Positions 55,142-63,988 of a DNA stretch of 64,000 bases are shown here, piece after piece. Source of the stretch: Sphingopyxis sp. LC81 (GTDB lineage: Bacteria > Pseudomonadota > Alphaproteobacteria > Sphingomonadales > Sphingomonadaceae); NCBI RefSeq assembly GCF_000756375.1, contig NZ_JNFD01000047.1, forward strand, positions 62,001 to 126,000. The letters run 5' to 3'. Below the pieces are notes generated by a model. It was not told the origin of the DNA. It saw nothing but the letters and a program-made list of their open reading frames with translations, and did not search any database. Both the position numbers and the translations under genes were made by a program. The first letter of the stretch is position 1. Every line of letters starts with the position of its first letter.

Positions 55142-56917
55142 TCACTGAAGGCTCTCGACCTCCTCGGCCAATTCCAGCCAGCGATCCTCCGCCGCCGCTT
55201 TTTCCTCCCGCAGCGTGTCGAGTTTCGCTGTCAGCGCATTGAAGCGCGCATTGTCGCGCGTGAACAGGCTGCCGTCGGAAAGGTCGGTTTCGATACCCGC
55301 CATCTCCGTCTCTATCGCTTCGATGCGTCCCGGCAGCAGGTCGTAGTCGCGCTGGTCCTTGTAGCTCAATTTCTTGCGCGCCGTCGGCGGGGGCGGCGGG
55401 GCGGCGGTTGCGGCCTTGGCTTTGACGCTGTTGGGCTTGATCCGCTTCGCCTCCCAGTCGGCGTAGCCGCCCGCGACGATGTCGACCCTGCCCGATCCGT
55501 CGAGGCCGAGCGTCACGGTGACGGTGCGGTCGAGGAAATCGCGGTCGTGGCTGACGAGCAGCACGGTGCCGGCATAGTCGGCGATGACTTCCTGCAACAG
55601 ATCGAGCGTTTCGAGGTCGAGGTCGTTGGTCGGCTCGTCGAGCACGAGCAGGTTCGATTCGCGGGCGAACTCGCGCGCGAGGAGGAGGCGCGAGCGTTCG
55701 CCGCCCGACAGCGCGCCGACGCTGGCCTCCATGACGCCGGGGTCGAAGAGGAATTCCTTGAGGTAGCCCTGAATATGCTTTTTGACGCCGCGCACCTCGA
55801 CCCAGTCGCCGCCGTCGGAGAGGATGTCGCGGACGGTTTTGTCCGGCGACATCAGGCTGCGCTGCTGGTCGATGATGATGCCATCGAGCGTCGGGGCGAG
55901 GGTGATGCTGCCGGTATCGGGTTGGATCTCGCCGGTCAGCAGCTTGAGCAAGGTCGATTTGCCCGCGCCGTTCGCGCCGACGATGCCGATGCGGTCGCCG
56001 CGCTGGACGCGGAAATCGAAATTCTTGATGATCGTGCGGTCGCCGAAGCTTTTCGAGACGCCCTCGGCGACGATCACCGATTTCGAGCGGACATCGTCGT
56101 TGGCGAGGCCGAGCTTGGCGACGCCGGGGCCGCCGATCATCGCGGCGCGGGTCGCGCGCATTTCCTTCAGCTTTTCGAGGCGGCCCTGATTGCGCTTGCG
56201 GCGCGCGGTGACGCCGCGTTCGAGCCAGTGTGCCTCGAGCCGCAGTTTCGAATCGAGGCGCTGGGCGGCGCGGGCTTCTTCCGCGGCGACCGCGTCGCTC
56301 CATTCCTCGAAGCCGCCGAAGCCGATTTCCTTGCGGCGGATGCTGCCGCGGTCGAGCCACAGCGTCTGACGCGTCAGGCGGGTGAGGAAGGTGCGGTCGT
56401 GGCTGATCGCGACGAACGCGCCGGTGTAGCGCGCGAGCCAGCTTTCGAGCCAGTCGATCGCGGCGAGGTCGAGGTGGTTCGTCGGCTCGTCGAGCAACAG
56501 CACGTCGGGGTTTTGGGCCAGCGCGCGCGCGAGCGCGGCGCGGCGGCGTTCGCCGCCCGAGGCGCTGGCGGCGGTGCGGCTCATGTCGATGCCGAGCTGG
56601 TCGGCGATCGCGGCGACCTCATAGGCTTCGGGGGCGTTGGGTGCGGCGACTGCGAAATCCATCAGCGTTGCGAAGCCCGAAAAATCGGGCTCTTGTTCGA
56701 GCATCACGACATGCGTGCCCGGCACGATCACGCGCTTGCCCTTGTCGGCGTCGATCTGCCCCGCGAGTAGCTTGAGCAGCGTCGTCTTGCCCGCGCCGTT
56801 GCGGCCGATCAGCGCGAGGCGGTCGCGCTCGCCGACATAAATGTCGAGATCCTGGAACAGCCAGCCGCTGCCCTGCACAAGGCCGAGGCCTTCATATGAT
56901 AAAATCGGTGCTGCCAT
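55142..56917 (-). CDS. ABC-F family ATPase (Uup-like)
   Basis: This is a soluble tandem ABC ATPase of 591 residues, of the family that acts on ribosomes and is not a transporter. The first domain has GRNGAGKTTLLKLL and ASGGERRRAALARAL with LLLDEPTNHLD. The second has GANGAGKSTLLKLL, LSGGERSRLLLAREFA and LVLDEPTNDLD. A linker lies between them (about 230-300), and a C-terminal coiled coil (about 525-591, LPGRIEAIETEMAGIETDL ...) is typical of Uup. The ATG at 56917 is chosen; the frame extends upstream without family support. Confidence 0.93.
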   Translation of the reverse strand: MAAPILSYEGLGLVQGSGWLFQDLDIYVGERDRLALIGRNGAGKTTLLKLLAGQIDADKGKRVIVPGTHVVMLEQEPDFSGFATLMDFAVAAPNAPEAYEVAAIADQLGIDMSRTAASASGGERRRAALARALAQNPDVLLLDEPTNHLDLAAIDWLESWLARYTGAFVAISHDRTFLTRLTRQTLWLDRGSIRRKEIGFGGFEEWSDAVAAEEARAAQRLDSKLRLEAHWLERGVTARRKRNQGRLEKLKEMRATRAAMIGGPGVAKLGLANDDVRSKSVIVAEGVSKSFGDRTIIKNFDFRVQRGDRIGIVGANGAGKSTLLKLLTGEIQPDTGSITLAPTLDGIIIDQQRSLMSPDKTVRDILSDGGDWVEVRGVKKHIQGYLKEFLFDPGVMEASVGALSGGERSRLLLAREFARESNLLVLDEPTNDLDLETLDLLQEVIADYAGTVLLVSHDRDFLDRTVTVTLGLDGSGRVDIVAGGYADWEAKRIKPNSVKAKAATAAPPPPPTARKKLSYKDQRDYDLLPGRIEAIETEMAGIETDLSDGSLFTRDNARFNALTAKLDTLREEKAAAEDRWLELAEEVESLQ

Positions 56918-57051
56918 GATGAACGGCTCGCTACTGGCGCGTTCAGCATCATGCAAGCGCGCTGCGCACAAAGGCCGGAACGGGTTCGCTCCGTCTGCGT
57001 TACGGGGCGGACATCAGAGATGACCGAAAGCCCGGTTCACAGGAGAATGAA

Positions 57052-57795
57052 ATGACGAAGCAAATGCTCGCCGCTATGGCATCCGGACTGGCCCTGATGG
57101 CGGCAACCCCCGCGATCGCCCAACAAGGAGGTTCGACCGTGACCGCAGCAACGACCCAAGGCCCGATCCTGTCCTTCGCGGTCAGCGAGGAAGTGCGGTC
57201 GCGTCCCGACCAGGCGACTGTCGGCGCCGGCGTGACGACGACCGCCCCGACCGCGGTCGAATCGATGCGCGCGAATGCCGCCGCGATGGACAAGCTGATC
57301 GCCGCCGCAAAGGCGCGCGGGATCAAGGCCGAGGATATCCAGACGAGCGGCATCAACCTGTCGCCGCAATATGACTATAACAACCGCGGCGACGGCCAGC
57401 CGCCGCGCTTCCTGGGTTATCAGGTGTCGAACATGGTGCGCGTGACGACGGCGAAGATCGCCGACATCGGTCCGCTGCTCGACGCGCTGGTCGCCGCGGG
57501 CGGCACCAATATCGACGGCCCGTCGTTCGGCATGAAGGATCCCGACGCGCAGCTCGTCGGCGCGCGCGGCACCGCGATCAAGGCGGCCGAGGCGAAGGCG
57601 CAGGACTATGCGCGCCTCGCGGGCTTCCGCGGCGTCGAGCTGGTGTCGATCAGCGAAGGCAGCTTCGGCGGCCCGCAGCCGCCTATGCCCTATGCGCGCG
57701 GCCTGATGGCGGCCGACGCCAAGGCGACGCCGGTCGAGCCGGGGCAGGTCGGCAACACGCTGACGCTGAATTTCCAGTATCGGTTGGTGAAGTAA
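57052..57795 (+). CDS. SIMPL-domain periplasmic protein
   Basis: This 247-residue exported protein starts MTKQMLAAMASGLALMAATPAIA, a signal peptide, with AGGAG upstream. The SIMPL (DUF541) domain follows: VSEEVRSRPDQATVGAGVTTTAPTAVESMRANAAAMDKLI, then IKAEDIQTSGINLSPQYDY, GYQVSNMVRVT and AKAQDYARLAGFRGVELVSISEG. Members form oligomeric periplasmic assemblies. The exact role in this organism is unknown. Confidence 0.9.
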   Translation: MTKQMLAAMASGLALMAATPAIAQQGGSTVTAATTQGPILSFAVSEEVRSRPDQATVGAGVTTTAPTAVESMRANAAAMDKLIAAAKARGIKAEDIQTSGINLSPQYDYNNRGDGQPPRFLGYQVSNMVRVTTAKIADIGPLLDALVAAGGTNIDGPSFGMKDPDAQLVGARGTAIKAAEAKAQDYARLAGFRGVELVSISEGSFGGPQPPMPYARGLMAADAKATPVEPGQVGNTLTLNFQYRLVK

Positions 57796-57807
57796 TCCAA
57801 GGATAGG

Positions 57808-57884
57808 CGTCGCCCCAGCGAAAGCTGGGGCCGCCATCGTCATTGCGCTATGTCGCGGGCGATCCTGGCTTTCGCTGGGATGAC
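57808..57884. repeat. Intergenic palindromic repeat element
   Basis: CCCCAGC-GAAA-GCTGGGG forms a hairpin at 57813-57830. The strand CCCAGCGAAAGC of that hairpin is also complementary to GCTTTCGCTGGG near the other end (57869-57880), so a larger alternative fold exists. The outer bases cgtc/gacg are complementary as well. It lies between the SIMPL gene and the convergent oxygenase gene. Confidence 0.7.
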
Positions 57885-57885
57885 G

Positions 57886-58569
57886 TCAAATCGCCAGCTC
57901 CCCCTCGGCCCAAGGCCAGGGGCGCTCGCGAAACCATTTCGTGATGATGTATTTGCGGCCCTTGCGCACCTTCATCCCATGGTGGAGCGTGTCGGGGTTG
58001 GCGGTGCCGTCGAGATGGACATTGTTCCATGCGAGCAGCTTGCCCGCCTCGGGCTGGTGCATCTTGCCGGTCGCGAGGAAGCGTGTCGCGCCCCCTGCGG
58101 CGGGTTCGTTGAGGTAGATCATCAGCGTCCAGCTACGCTGGCCGGGTATCGCGCAATAGGTTTCCCAGTCGGCGCCGTGCGGGTCGAAATAATCGGTGTG
58201 CGCCTTGAATTCCTGTCCGACGTCGTAGCGCTGGCCCTGCATCGGCTCGCCATATTCGCGCGGGATGCCGGTGAGGTCGTGGAGGCGGTTGTTGACTGCG
58301 ACCACGATCGGGTCGCGATGATCGAGGTCGCAGGTCGTGCTGGTGCGAAAGGCGTCGTCGCCGTTCGGATCGGCGATCGTCGAGGGCCGCACGTCGCGGT
58401 CGATCTGCGCGATCAGCGCGGCGCAGGTTTCGGCGTCGAGGAAGCCCGACAGCATGAACTGCTGCAGCTTTGGCGTCGGCGCGCGGCGGATGCCGGGGAC
58501 GGCGGCGAGCCGTTCGGCGGTGCGGTCGGCGCCCGAGGTCGCCATGTCGACATGATCATTCGCAGCCAT
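57886..58569 (-). CDS. 2-oxoglutarate/Fe(II) dioxygenase, prolyl-4-hydroxylase type
   Basis: This is a 227-residue oxygenase of the prolyl-4-hydroxylase alpha-subunit family. Iron ligands are His124 and Asp126 (KAHTDYFDPHG) and a distal His196 or 197 (DTLHHGMKV). The 2-oxoglutarate-binding basic residue is Lys206 in RKGRKYIITKW. The GEPMQGQRYDVGQEF segment and SWTLMIYLNEPAAGGATRF are typical. The start MAANDHVDMATSG is preferred; the frame runs upstream into the tRNA-His gene on the other strand. The substrate is unknown. Confidence 0.88.
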   Translation of the reverse strand: MAANDHVDMATSGADRTAERLAAVPGIRRAPTPKLQQFMLSGFLDAETCAALIAQIDRDVRPSTIADPNGDDAFRTSTTCDLDHRDPIVVAVNNRLHDLTGIPREYGEPMQGQRYDVGQEFKAHTDYFDPHGADWETYCAIPGQRSWTLMIYLNEPAAGGATRFLATGKMHQPEAGKLLAWNNVHLDGTANPDTLHHGMKVRKGRKYIITKWFRERPWPWAEGELAI

Positions 58570-58683
58570 GGCGCGCTTTTTAGCAGGGAAGCGCGTGCGA
58601 ACAATGCTTGACGAGCGGGGGGATGCGCGCCTATTCGCCGCGCGCTGTCGAGGGTGCTTCGCGCGCCGCTCTTCGCTTATGTG

Positions 58684-58760
58684 GCGACCATAGCTCAGTT
58701 GGTTAGAGCGCCGGTTTGTGGTACCGGAGGTCGCGGGTTCGAGCCCCGTTGGTCGCCCCA
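58684..58760 (+). tRNA. tRNA-His (anticodon GTG)
   Basis: The acceptor stem GCGACCA pairs with TGGTCGC, the anticodon loop TTGTGGT gives GTG, and the T arm has GGTTCGAGCCC. The base before the start (58683) is G and the discriminator is C. This is the G(-1):C73 pair characteristic of tRNA-His. CCA is encoded. Confidence 0.96.
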
Positions 58761-58872
58761 TTTTCTCTATCATCGCGCATAGACGCTTTTGGGGTGACTC
58801 GTCGCGCTCGTTGCATTATTGCGTCCTGACGTAATTTTCTTATGCACCAATTTCGTATATGGGGATGAGCCA

Positions 58873-59922
58873 ATGTCCGCAGTCTGGGATTTCGCCGATT
58901 TCGACGATCATGAACATGTCCACATGTTCCGCGATCGCGCCAGCGGGCTGACGGCGGTTATCGCCGTCCACTCGACGCACCTCGGCCCCGGCGCGGGCGG
59001 CGTGCGTTATTGGCATTATCCGCAGCGCGGCGCGGCTATCACCGACGCGCTGCGCCTGTCGCGCGGCATGAGCTATAAGAATGCGATGGCGGGGCTGCCG
59101 ATGGGCGGCGGCAAGGGCGTGATCCTCGCCGACGAGGGCGCCGCGAAGACCCCCGAACTGCTGGCGGCGTTCGGCCGTGCGGTCGAATCGCTTGGCGGCG
59201 CTTATGTGACCGCCGAGGATGTCGGGATCACTGACGCCGACATGGTCCAGATCGCCAAGCACACCAAGCATGTCAGCGGCCTGCCGGTAGCGAGCGGCGA
59301 AGCAGGCGGCGATCCCGGTCCGCTGACCGCGCTCGGCGTCTATCTCGGCATCAAGGCGGCGATTCGCGAAGGGCTGAAGACCGACAGCGCCAAGGATGTG
59401 CGGATCGCGATCCAGGGCGTCGGCAGCGTCGGCGGCGGTGTCGCACGGCGGCTGGCGGCGGAAGGCGCGAAGTTGACCCTCGCCGACGTCAATCTGGCGC
59501 GCGCGAAGGACCTCGCCGACGAACTCGGTGCCGAGCTGGCCGATTCGGCAGCGATCATGGAGATCGAGGCCGATGTGCTGAGCCCGAACGCGCTCGGCGC
59601 GATTCTGACCGAGGCGAGCATCGAGAAACTGCGCGTGCCGATCGTCGCGGGCGGCGCGAACAACCAGCTCGCGACCGCGGCGGACGGCCAGCGCATCCAC
59701 GATCGCGGCATCGTCTATGCCCCCGATTATGTGATCAACGCGGGCGGCATCATCAACGTCGCACTCGAATATCTGGGGCAGGGCAGCCGCGAGGAAGTCG
59801 AAAGCCGCATCCACCTGATCCCCGGCCGGCTCGCCGAAATCTGGGCCGAGAGCAAGGCGAGCGGCACGCCGGCGGCGTCGGTAGCCGACCGGATGGCGCA
59901 GAAGCTGATCGGGCGGGGTTGA
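58873..59922 (+). CDS. Leu/Phe/Val dehydrogenase
   Basis: This is an NAD-dependent oxidative deaminase of branched-chain or aromatic amino acids, 349 residues. The catalytic domain shows Lys69 in GMSYKNAMAGLP and Lys81 in MGGGKGVILADE. The dinucleotide fold is GVGSVGGG at 182-189 followed by Asp in LTLADVN. DYVINAGGIINVALEY is the family C-terminal motif. ATG 58873 is preferred to the upstream open frame. It resembles leucine dehydrogenase most, but substrate choice among Leu, Val and Phe is not resolvable here. Confidence 0.9.
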   Translation: MSAVWDFADFDDHEHVHMFRDRASGLTAVIAVHSTHLGPGAGGVRYWHYPQRGAAITDALRLSRGMSYKNAMAGLPMGGGKGVILADEGAAKTPELLAAFGRAVESLGGAYVTAEDVGITDADMVQIAKHTKHVSGLPVASGEAGGDPGPLTALGVYLGIKAAIREGLKTDSAKDVRIAIQGVGSVGGGVARRLAAEGAKLTLADVNLARAKDLADELGAELADSAAIMEIEADVLSPNALGAILTEASIEKLRVPIVAGGANNQLATAADGQRIHDRGIVYAPDYVINAGGIINVALEYLGQGSREEVESRIHLIPGRLAEIWAESKASGTPAASVADRMAQKLIGRG

Positions 59923-59933
59923 ACCGTTTGGGA

Positions 59934-60024
59934 GAGGGCGAGCGACTAACGCGAGCCCTCCCCGTTGCGGCTAGCGAACAAGTTCGCAAGCCTCACTGCC
60001 CCTCCCGCAAGCGGGAGGGGTTTT
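59934..60024 (+). terminator. Hairpin element with intrinsic terminator
   Basis: The spacer after the dehydrogenase ends in a ten-base stem CCCCTCCCGC-AA-GCGGGAGGGG (59999-60020) followed by TTTTGTT, a strong intrinsic terminator on the plus strand. A second pairing, GAGGGC (59934-59939) with GCCCTC (59955-59960), lies upstream, and AGCGAACAAGTTCGC forms a small internal stem. The mosaic resembles the other palindromic spacers. Confidence 0.8.
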
Positions 60025-60056
60025 GTTATGTGCGATTTCCGCTAAGCCAGCCCCCG

Positions 60057-60410
60057 ATGAAACGGCATTTTTATCTGGTCGCGGGCTGGGCGTCGTTGGG
60101 GCTTGGCGCGATCGGCGCTTTCCTGCCCCTGCTGCCCACGGTGCCGTTCGTGATCCTTGCGGCCTTTTGCTTCGCGCGCTCGTCGCCGCGGCTCGAGAAT
60201 TGGCTGCTGACGCACCCGCACTTTGGGCACCATATCGACGCGTGGCGCGCGAAGGGCGCCATCAGCCGTAAAGGCAAAGTTGCCGCGACGGCCGCCTTTG
60301 CCTTCAGTATTGTTCTCGCCGCGATCTTTTCGCCCTGGCCGTGGGTGATGGTGCCGGTGATCGCCGCCGCCGTCACCGGAAGCTGGATATGGACAAGGCC
60401 GGAAGCATAG
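60057..60410 (+). CDS. YbaN-family (DUF454) small membrane protein
   Basis: This is a 117-residue inner-membrane protein. The family pattern is GWASLGLGAIGAFLPLLPTVPFVILAAFCFARSSPRLENWLLTHPHFG at the start, then a charged DAWRAKGAISRKGKVAA, and two C-terminal helices (AFAFSIVLAAIFSP, WVMVPVIAAAVTGSWIW). Its function is not established. The start ATG at 60057 follows the terminator by about 30 bases, so it has its own promoter or is read through. It is convergent with the TonB receptor gene. Confidence 0.88.
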   Translation: MKRHFYLVAGWASLGLGAIGAFLPLLPTVPFVILAAFCFARSSPRLENWLLTHPHFGHHIDAWRAKGAISRKGKVAATAAFAFSIVLAAIFSPWPWVMVPVIAAAVTGSWIWTRPEA

Positions 60411-60444
60411 CCCCCGGCCTTGCCTGCCCGCAGATCGCGTCCGA

Positions 60445-62997
60445 TCAGAAGTCGACCGACAAGCGTCCGTAGACGAAACGGCCGCTGAACCCGAACGGCG
60501 ACTGCGACGAATAGGGCAGGAAGCTGTTGTTCAGGCCGAAGTTGAAGCCGTTCACCGTTCCGAATGGCAGGCGGTCGGGATATTCGTCGAGCAGGTTGTT
60601 CGCCCCGATGGCGAGCTGGACCGGTTCGACGGGGCGGAAACGGAATTCGAGGTCGACGACCCATTTGGGCGTGAGCGTGATGTCGCCCGGCGCCGCGCCC
60701 TTGGGGACGGTGATGTCGAGGCTGGGCCCCGGCAGGAACACCTTGCCATAGCGGTTCGCGCGCAGCGTCAGCCCCGCCGGCCCCGATTCCCAGTCGAACC
60801 CGACGTTCAGCTTGTTCGACGGCTGGCCATCGGTCAGGCGGAAGCTTTCGGGCCGCGCGAACAGGCGCTGCGCGGTGAAGCCGCTGAACGTCCGGCGGTC
60901 GGTGATCTTGGTTTCGTTGATGTTATAGCCGGCGGTCAATGTCACCTTGCCGATGCCGAAGTCGGGCAGGCGATAGCTGCCGACGATGTCGAGCCCCTGT
61001 GTCCGCGTATCGATTCCGTTGATGAAGAAGCGCGCCGAGGTGCCCTGCACGCCCGCAGCCTGCAGGATCGCAACCACGTCGGCGCCCTGGAGGTTTTCGG
61101 TAAGCGTGATGCGGTCCTTGATCTTGATACGATAATAATCGACCGTCAGGCTGAGCCCCGGCACCATGTTGAACGCGATCCCGCCGCCGAAATTGACCGA
61201 CTTTTCAGGCTTCAGCGGCTCGGCGCCGAGCGCGACGGCGATCGGCGATCCGACCGGGAAGGTGCCGATTTCGATCAGCACGCCGTTCACATTGTTGGTC
61301 GAGGTGGTCGAAAAATATTGCTGCGCCATGCCCGGAGCGCGGAAGCCCGTCGACACCGACCCGCGCAGCGCGAGGCCTTCGACCGGTTCGAGGCGCGCCG
61401 CGAGCTTGCCGTTCACCGTGTCGCCGAAATCCGAAAAATGTTCGTAGCGGCCGGCCGCCTGGACGTTGAATATCTCGCTGATGTCGGCGTCGAGCTCGAC
61501 ATAGCCGGCAAAGCTGTCGCGCGATTTGTCGACGGCGGTCGTCGGCGAGAAGCCGGGGAAGACCTGCGCGCCCGGTGCGGCACCATTGGTGAAGGTGAAC
61601 GGACCCGCAACATAGCTTTCAAGCTGGCCGGGGACGATCCGGTAATTTTCGTTTCGCCATTCACCGCCGAGTGCGAGCGTCGTGTCGCCGATGCCGAAGT
61701 CGATGCCGTGGGTCGCGTCGAAGTTTACCGACGTTTGCCCCGAACGCAGCCCGCCCGCGTCGAACTTGCGCGGGCTGGCGAGGCCGCCGAGCGAGGTGTT
61801 GAAGGTGTTCTCGACCCCGTAATCGAGGCGGTTGGAGCCATAGTTGACCGAAAGATCGAGGTTCCATCCGCCCGTTTCGCCGCGAATGCCGCCGGCGATC
61901 GCAATGTCCTCGATCCGGCTGGTGATGAGCGGCAGGAAGCCGTCGGGGTAGAAGGGCTGGCCGCCATTGGCCCAGTCGGCGTTGCGGGGATCGAGCGCGC
62001 GGCGATAGAAGCCCGCGCCGTTGGCGTCGCGGATGCCGTAGCTGCCGAAGCTGTAGAGTTCCCAGTCGGTGCCGACGTCCATCCCGGCGTTGACGAAGAA
62101 GTTGAGATCCTTTGATTCGCCGTCGCCGAAGCGGTGCGAATAGCGGTTGAACGTCGTCTCGCGCGGGTCGCCGATGCCGGCATATTGGCGGCGGATGTCC
62201 GCGCCCGAGCGGTTGGACGGCGAGCGGTCCTTATATTCGGCGGTGAAGTTGAAATAGCCGCCCTCGCCGATCGGCAGGCCGACGTTGGTCGCGAACGTAT
62301 AGGTGTCACCGTCGCGACGCTTGCGGTCCTTACCGGTGAAGGTGATGACGGGATCGACGCCGGCCGCCGCCGTCGGTGCGACGCTGGCGACCTCTGCTAC
62401 ATCGTCCATCGTCGTGATATATTTGCCGAAGCTGATCTGCGCCCGGCCGCCTTCGCGTTTCTTGAGCTGGATGTTGATGACGCCGGCGATGGCGTCCGAC
62501 CCATATTGCGACGCGGCGCCGTCGCGCAGCACTTCGATGCGTTCGATGGCGAGCGGCGGGATGGTGTTCATGTCGACGCCCGCCGACCCGCGACCAATCG
62601 AGCCGTTGAGGTTGAGGAGCGAAGAGAGATGGCGGCGCTTGCCGTTGACGAGCACGAGCACCTGGTCGGGCGAGAGCCCGCGCAGCGTCGCGGGCCGTAG
62701 CGAGTCGGTGCCGTCGGTCAGCGACGGCTGCGGAAAGTTGAAAGAGGGGACGAGTTGATTGAGCAGCCGGTTGGTTTCGGTCGTGCCGCTGTTCTGGAGC
62801 GATTCACTCGAAATCACGTCGATCGGCACCGTGCTGTCGGCGACGGTCCGGTCGGTGCGTCGGGTCCCGGTGACGATGATCGTCGCACCGTCCGAAACCT
62901 CGCCTGCACCCTCCTGTGCGAAGGCCGGGATACTCCAACCACCCGCGACGAGCGCGGCGGCGAGAGCCAGCGAGGAGATTTGATCGGCTTTATGCAT
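60445..62997 (-). CDS. TonB-dependent outer-membrane receptor
   Basis: This is an 850-residue outer-membrane transporter. The signal peptide is SLALAAALVAGGWSIPAFA. The plug domain (about 40-170) contains IIVTGTRRTDRTVADSTVPIDVISSE, PATLRGLSPDQVLVLVNGKRRH and IERIEVLRDGAASQYGSDAIAGVINI. The 22-strand barrel follows and ends FSGRFVYGRLSVDF, with a terminal Phe. It begins with the second of two adjacent motifs usual for catecholate and carbohydrate receptors, but no ligand genes lie beside it. The ligand is unknown. Confidence 0.93.
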   Translation of the reverse strand: MHKADQISSLALAAALVAGGWSIPAFAQEGAGEVSDGATIIVTGTRRTDRTVADSTVPIDVISSESLQNSGTTETNRLLNQLVPSFNFPQPSLTDGTDSLRPATLRGLSPDQVLVLVNGKRRHLSSLLNLNGSIGRGSAGVDMNTIPPLAIERIEVLRDGAASQYGSDAIAGVINIQLKKREGGRAQISFGKYITTMDDVAEVASVAPTAAAGVDPVITFTGKDRKRRDGDTYTFATNVGLPIGEGGYFNFTAEYKDRSPSNRSGADIRRQYAGIGDPRETTFNRYSHRFGDGESKDLNFFVNAGMDVGTDWELYSFGSYGIRDANGAGFYRRALDPRNADWANGGQPFYPDGFLPLITSRIEDIAIAGGIRGETGGWNLDLSVNYGSNRLDYGVENTFNTSLGGLASPRKFDAGGLRSGQTSVNFDATHGIDFGIGDTTLALGGEWRNENYRIVPGQLESYVAGPFTFTNGAAPGAQVFPGFSPTTAVDKSRDSFAGYVELDADISEIFNVQAAGRYEHFSDFGDTVNGKLAARLEPVEGLALRGSVSTGFRAPGMAQQYFSTTSTNNVNGVLIEIGTFPVGSPIAVALGAEPLKPEKSVNFGGGIAFNMVPGLSLTVDYYRIKIKDRITLTENLQGADVVAILQAAGVQGTSARFFINGIDTRTQGLDIVGSYRLPDFGIGKVTLTAGYNINETKITDRRTFSGFTAQRLFARPESFRLTDGQPSNKLNVGFDWESGPAGLTLRANRYGKVFLPGPSLDITVPKGAAPGDITLTPKWVVDLEFRFRPVEPVQLAIGANNLLDEYPDRLPFGTVNGFNFGLNNSFLPYSSQSPFGFSGRFVYGRLSVDF

Positions 62998-63250
62998 GTG
63001 GCGGCCCCTGTTGCTGTTGTTGGCGGGACGAAGCTTCCATGCTCGCGGCGGTGAGGCTAGCGCAATTCGCGAAAATTATTACGTTTTTATGCCAATTGTG
63101 GTAATTATGACGCAAATACTTGCGATGCTAAGTAATTAAATTATCGAATCTCCGTGGTATCGATACCAAAGTTGCGAGCGGCCTATGTGACCAGCGGCCC
63201 ATGTAATTGGCTGGACCACCGGGGCACGCTGGCTTAAGGCTCGGCGCGCG
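62998..63250. other. AT-richer spacer between the TonB receptor and ccmC
   Basis: I find no coding potential in these 253 bases. The middle (about 63065-63160) is clearly richer in A and T than the surroundings, as expected for a divergent promoter region. It includes ATTATTACG and TTAATTAAATTATCG-like stretches, but I cannot place a confident -35/-10 pair. Confidence 0.4.
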
Positions 63251-63985
63251 ATGCACGCCTACGCCAACCCCACCCGCTTTCTGCAAATTGCCAAGCCGCT
63301 GACGCCGTGGTTGCTCGGTGCCGGGCTGTTGCTTGTGCTGGGCGGGGCCTGGGCCGGGCTCGCGATGGTTCCGGGCGATTACAAGCAAGGCGAAACCGCA
63401 CGCATCCTCTATGTTCATGTCCCGTCGGCGTGGCTCGGCATGGGCGGCTGGACGTCGCTCGCGATCGCCGGGCTGATCCAGCTTGTCTGGCGGCACCCGC
63501 TGTCGGGCATCGCCGCGCGCGCGATCGCGGTGCCGGGGATGCTGTTCACCGCGCTGTGCCTTGCGACCGGATCGATCTGGGGGCGCCCGACGTGGGGCAC
63601 CTGGTGGGAATGGGACGGGCGGATGACCTCGATGCTCGTCCTGCTGTTTTTGTACGCGGGCTTTATCGCACTGACGAGCGGCGACGACGGGCAACGGCAA
63701 GGCGGTTCGCTGTCGCGCGGCGCGGCGATCTATGCGCTGGTCGGCGCGATCAATATTCCGATCATCAACCGCAGCGTCGTGTGGTGGAACAGCCTGCATC
63801 AGGGGCCGAGCATCACCCTGGGCGGGTCGAGCATCGACAGGGCGCTGCTGTGGCCGCTGGGGTTGACCGTGCTCGGCTTTTCGTTGCTATTCGGCGCCAT
63901 CGTCTTGATGCGGATGCGGCGGATCATCGCCGACAACCGCGTCGCGGCGCGATTGCGACGACTGGCGGATGACGAGGGGATTTGA
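63251..63985 (+). CDS. ccmC: Heme exporter permease CcmC
   Basis: CcmC attaches heme to CcmE during system I cytochrome c maturation. The 244-residue protein has six membrane segments and the tryptophan-rich WWD signature: GRPTWGTWWEWDGRMTSML (about 117-135). Conserved His residues flank it (ILYVHVPSAWLGM near 60; WWNSLHQGPSITLGG near 180). The start MHAYANPTRFLQIAKPLTPW is typical. A probable ccmD begins four bases after the stop. Confidence 0.95.
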   Translation: MHAYANPTRFLQIAKPLTPWLLGAGLLLVLGGAWAGLAMVPGDYKQGETARILYVHVPSAWLGMGGWTSLAIAGLIQLVWRHPLSGIAARAIAVPGMLFTALCLATGSIWGRPTWGTWWEWDGRMTSMLVLLFLYAGFIALTSGDDGQRQGGSLSRGAAIYALVGAINIPIINRSVVWWNSLHQGPSITLGGSSIDRALLWPLGLTVLGFSLLFGAIVLMRMRRIIADNRVAARLRRLADDEGI

Positions 63986-63988
63986 CGC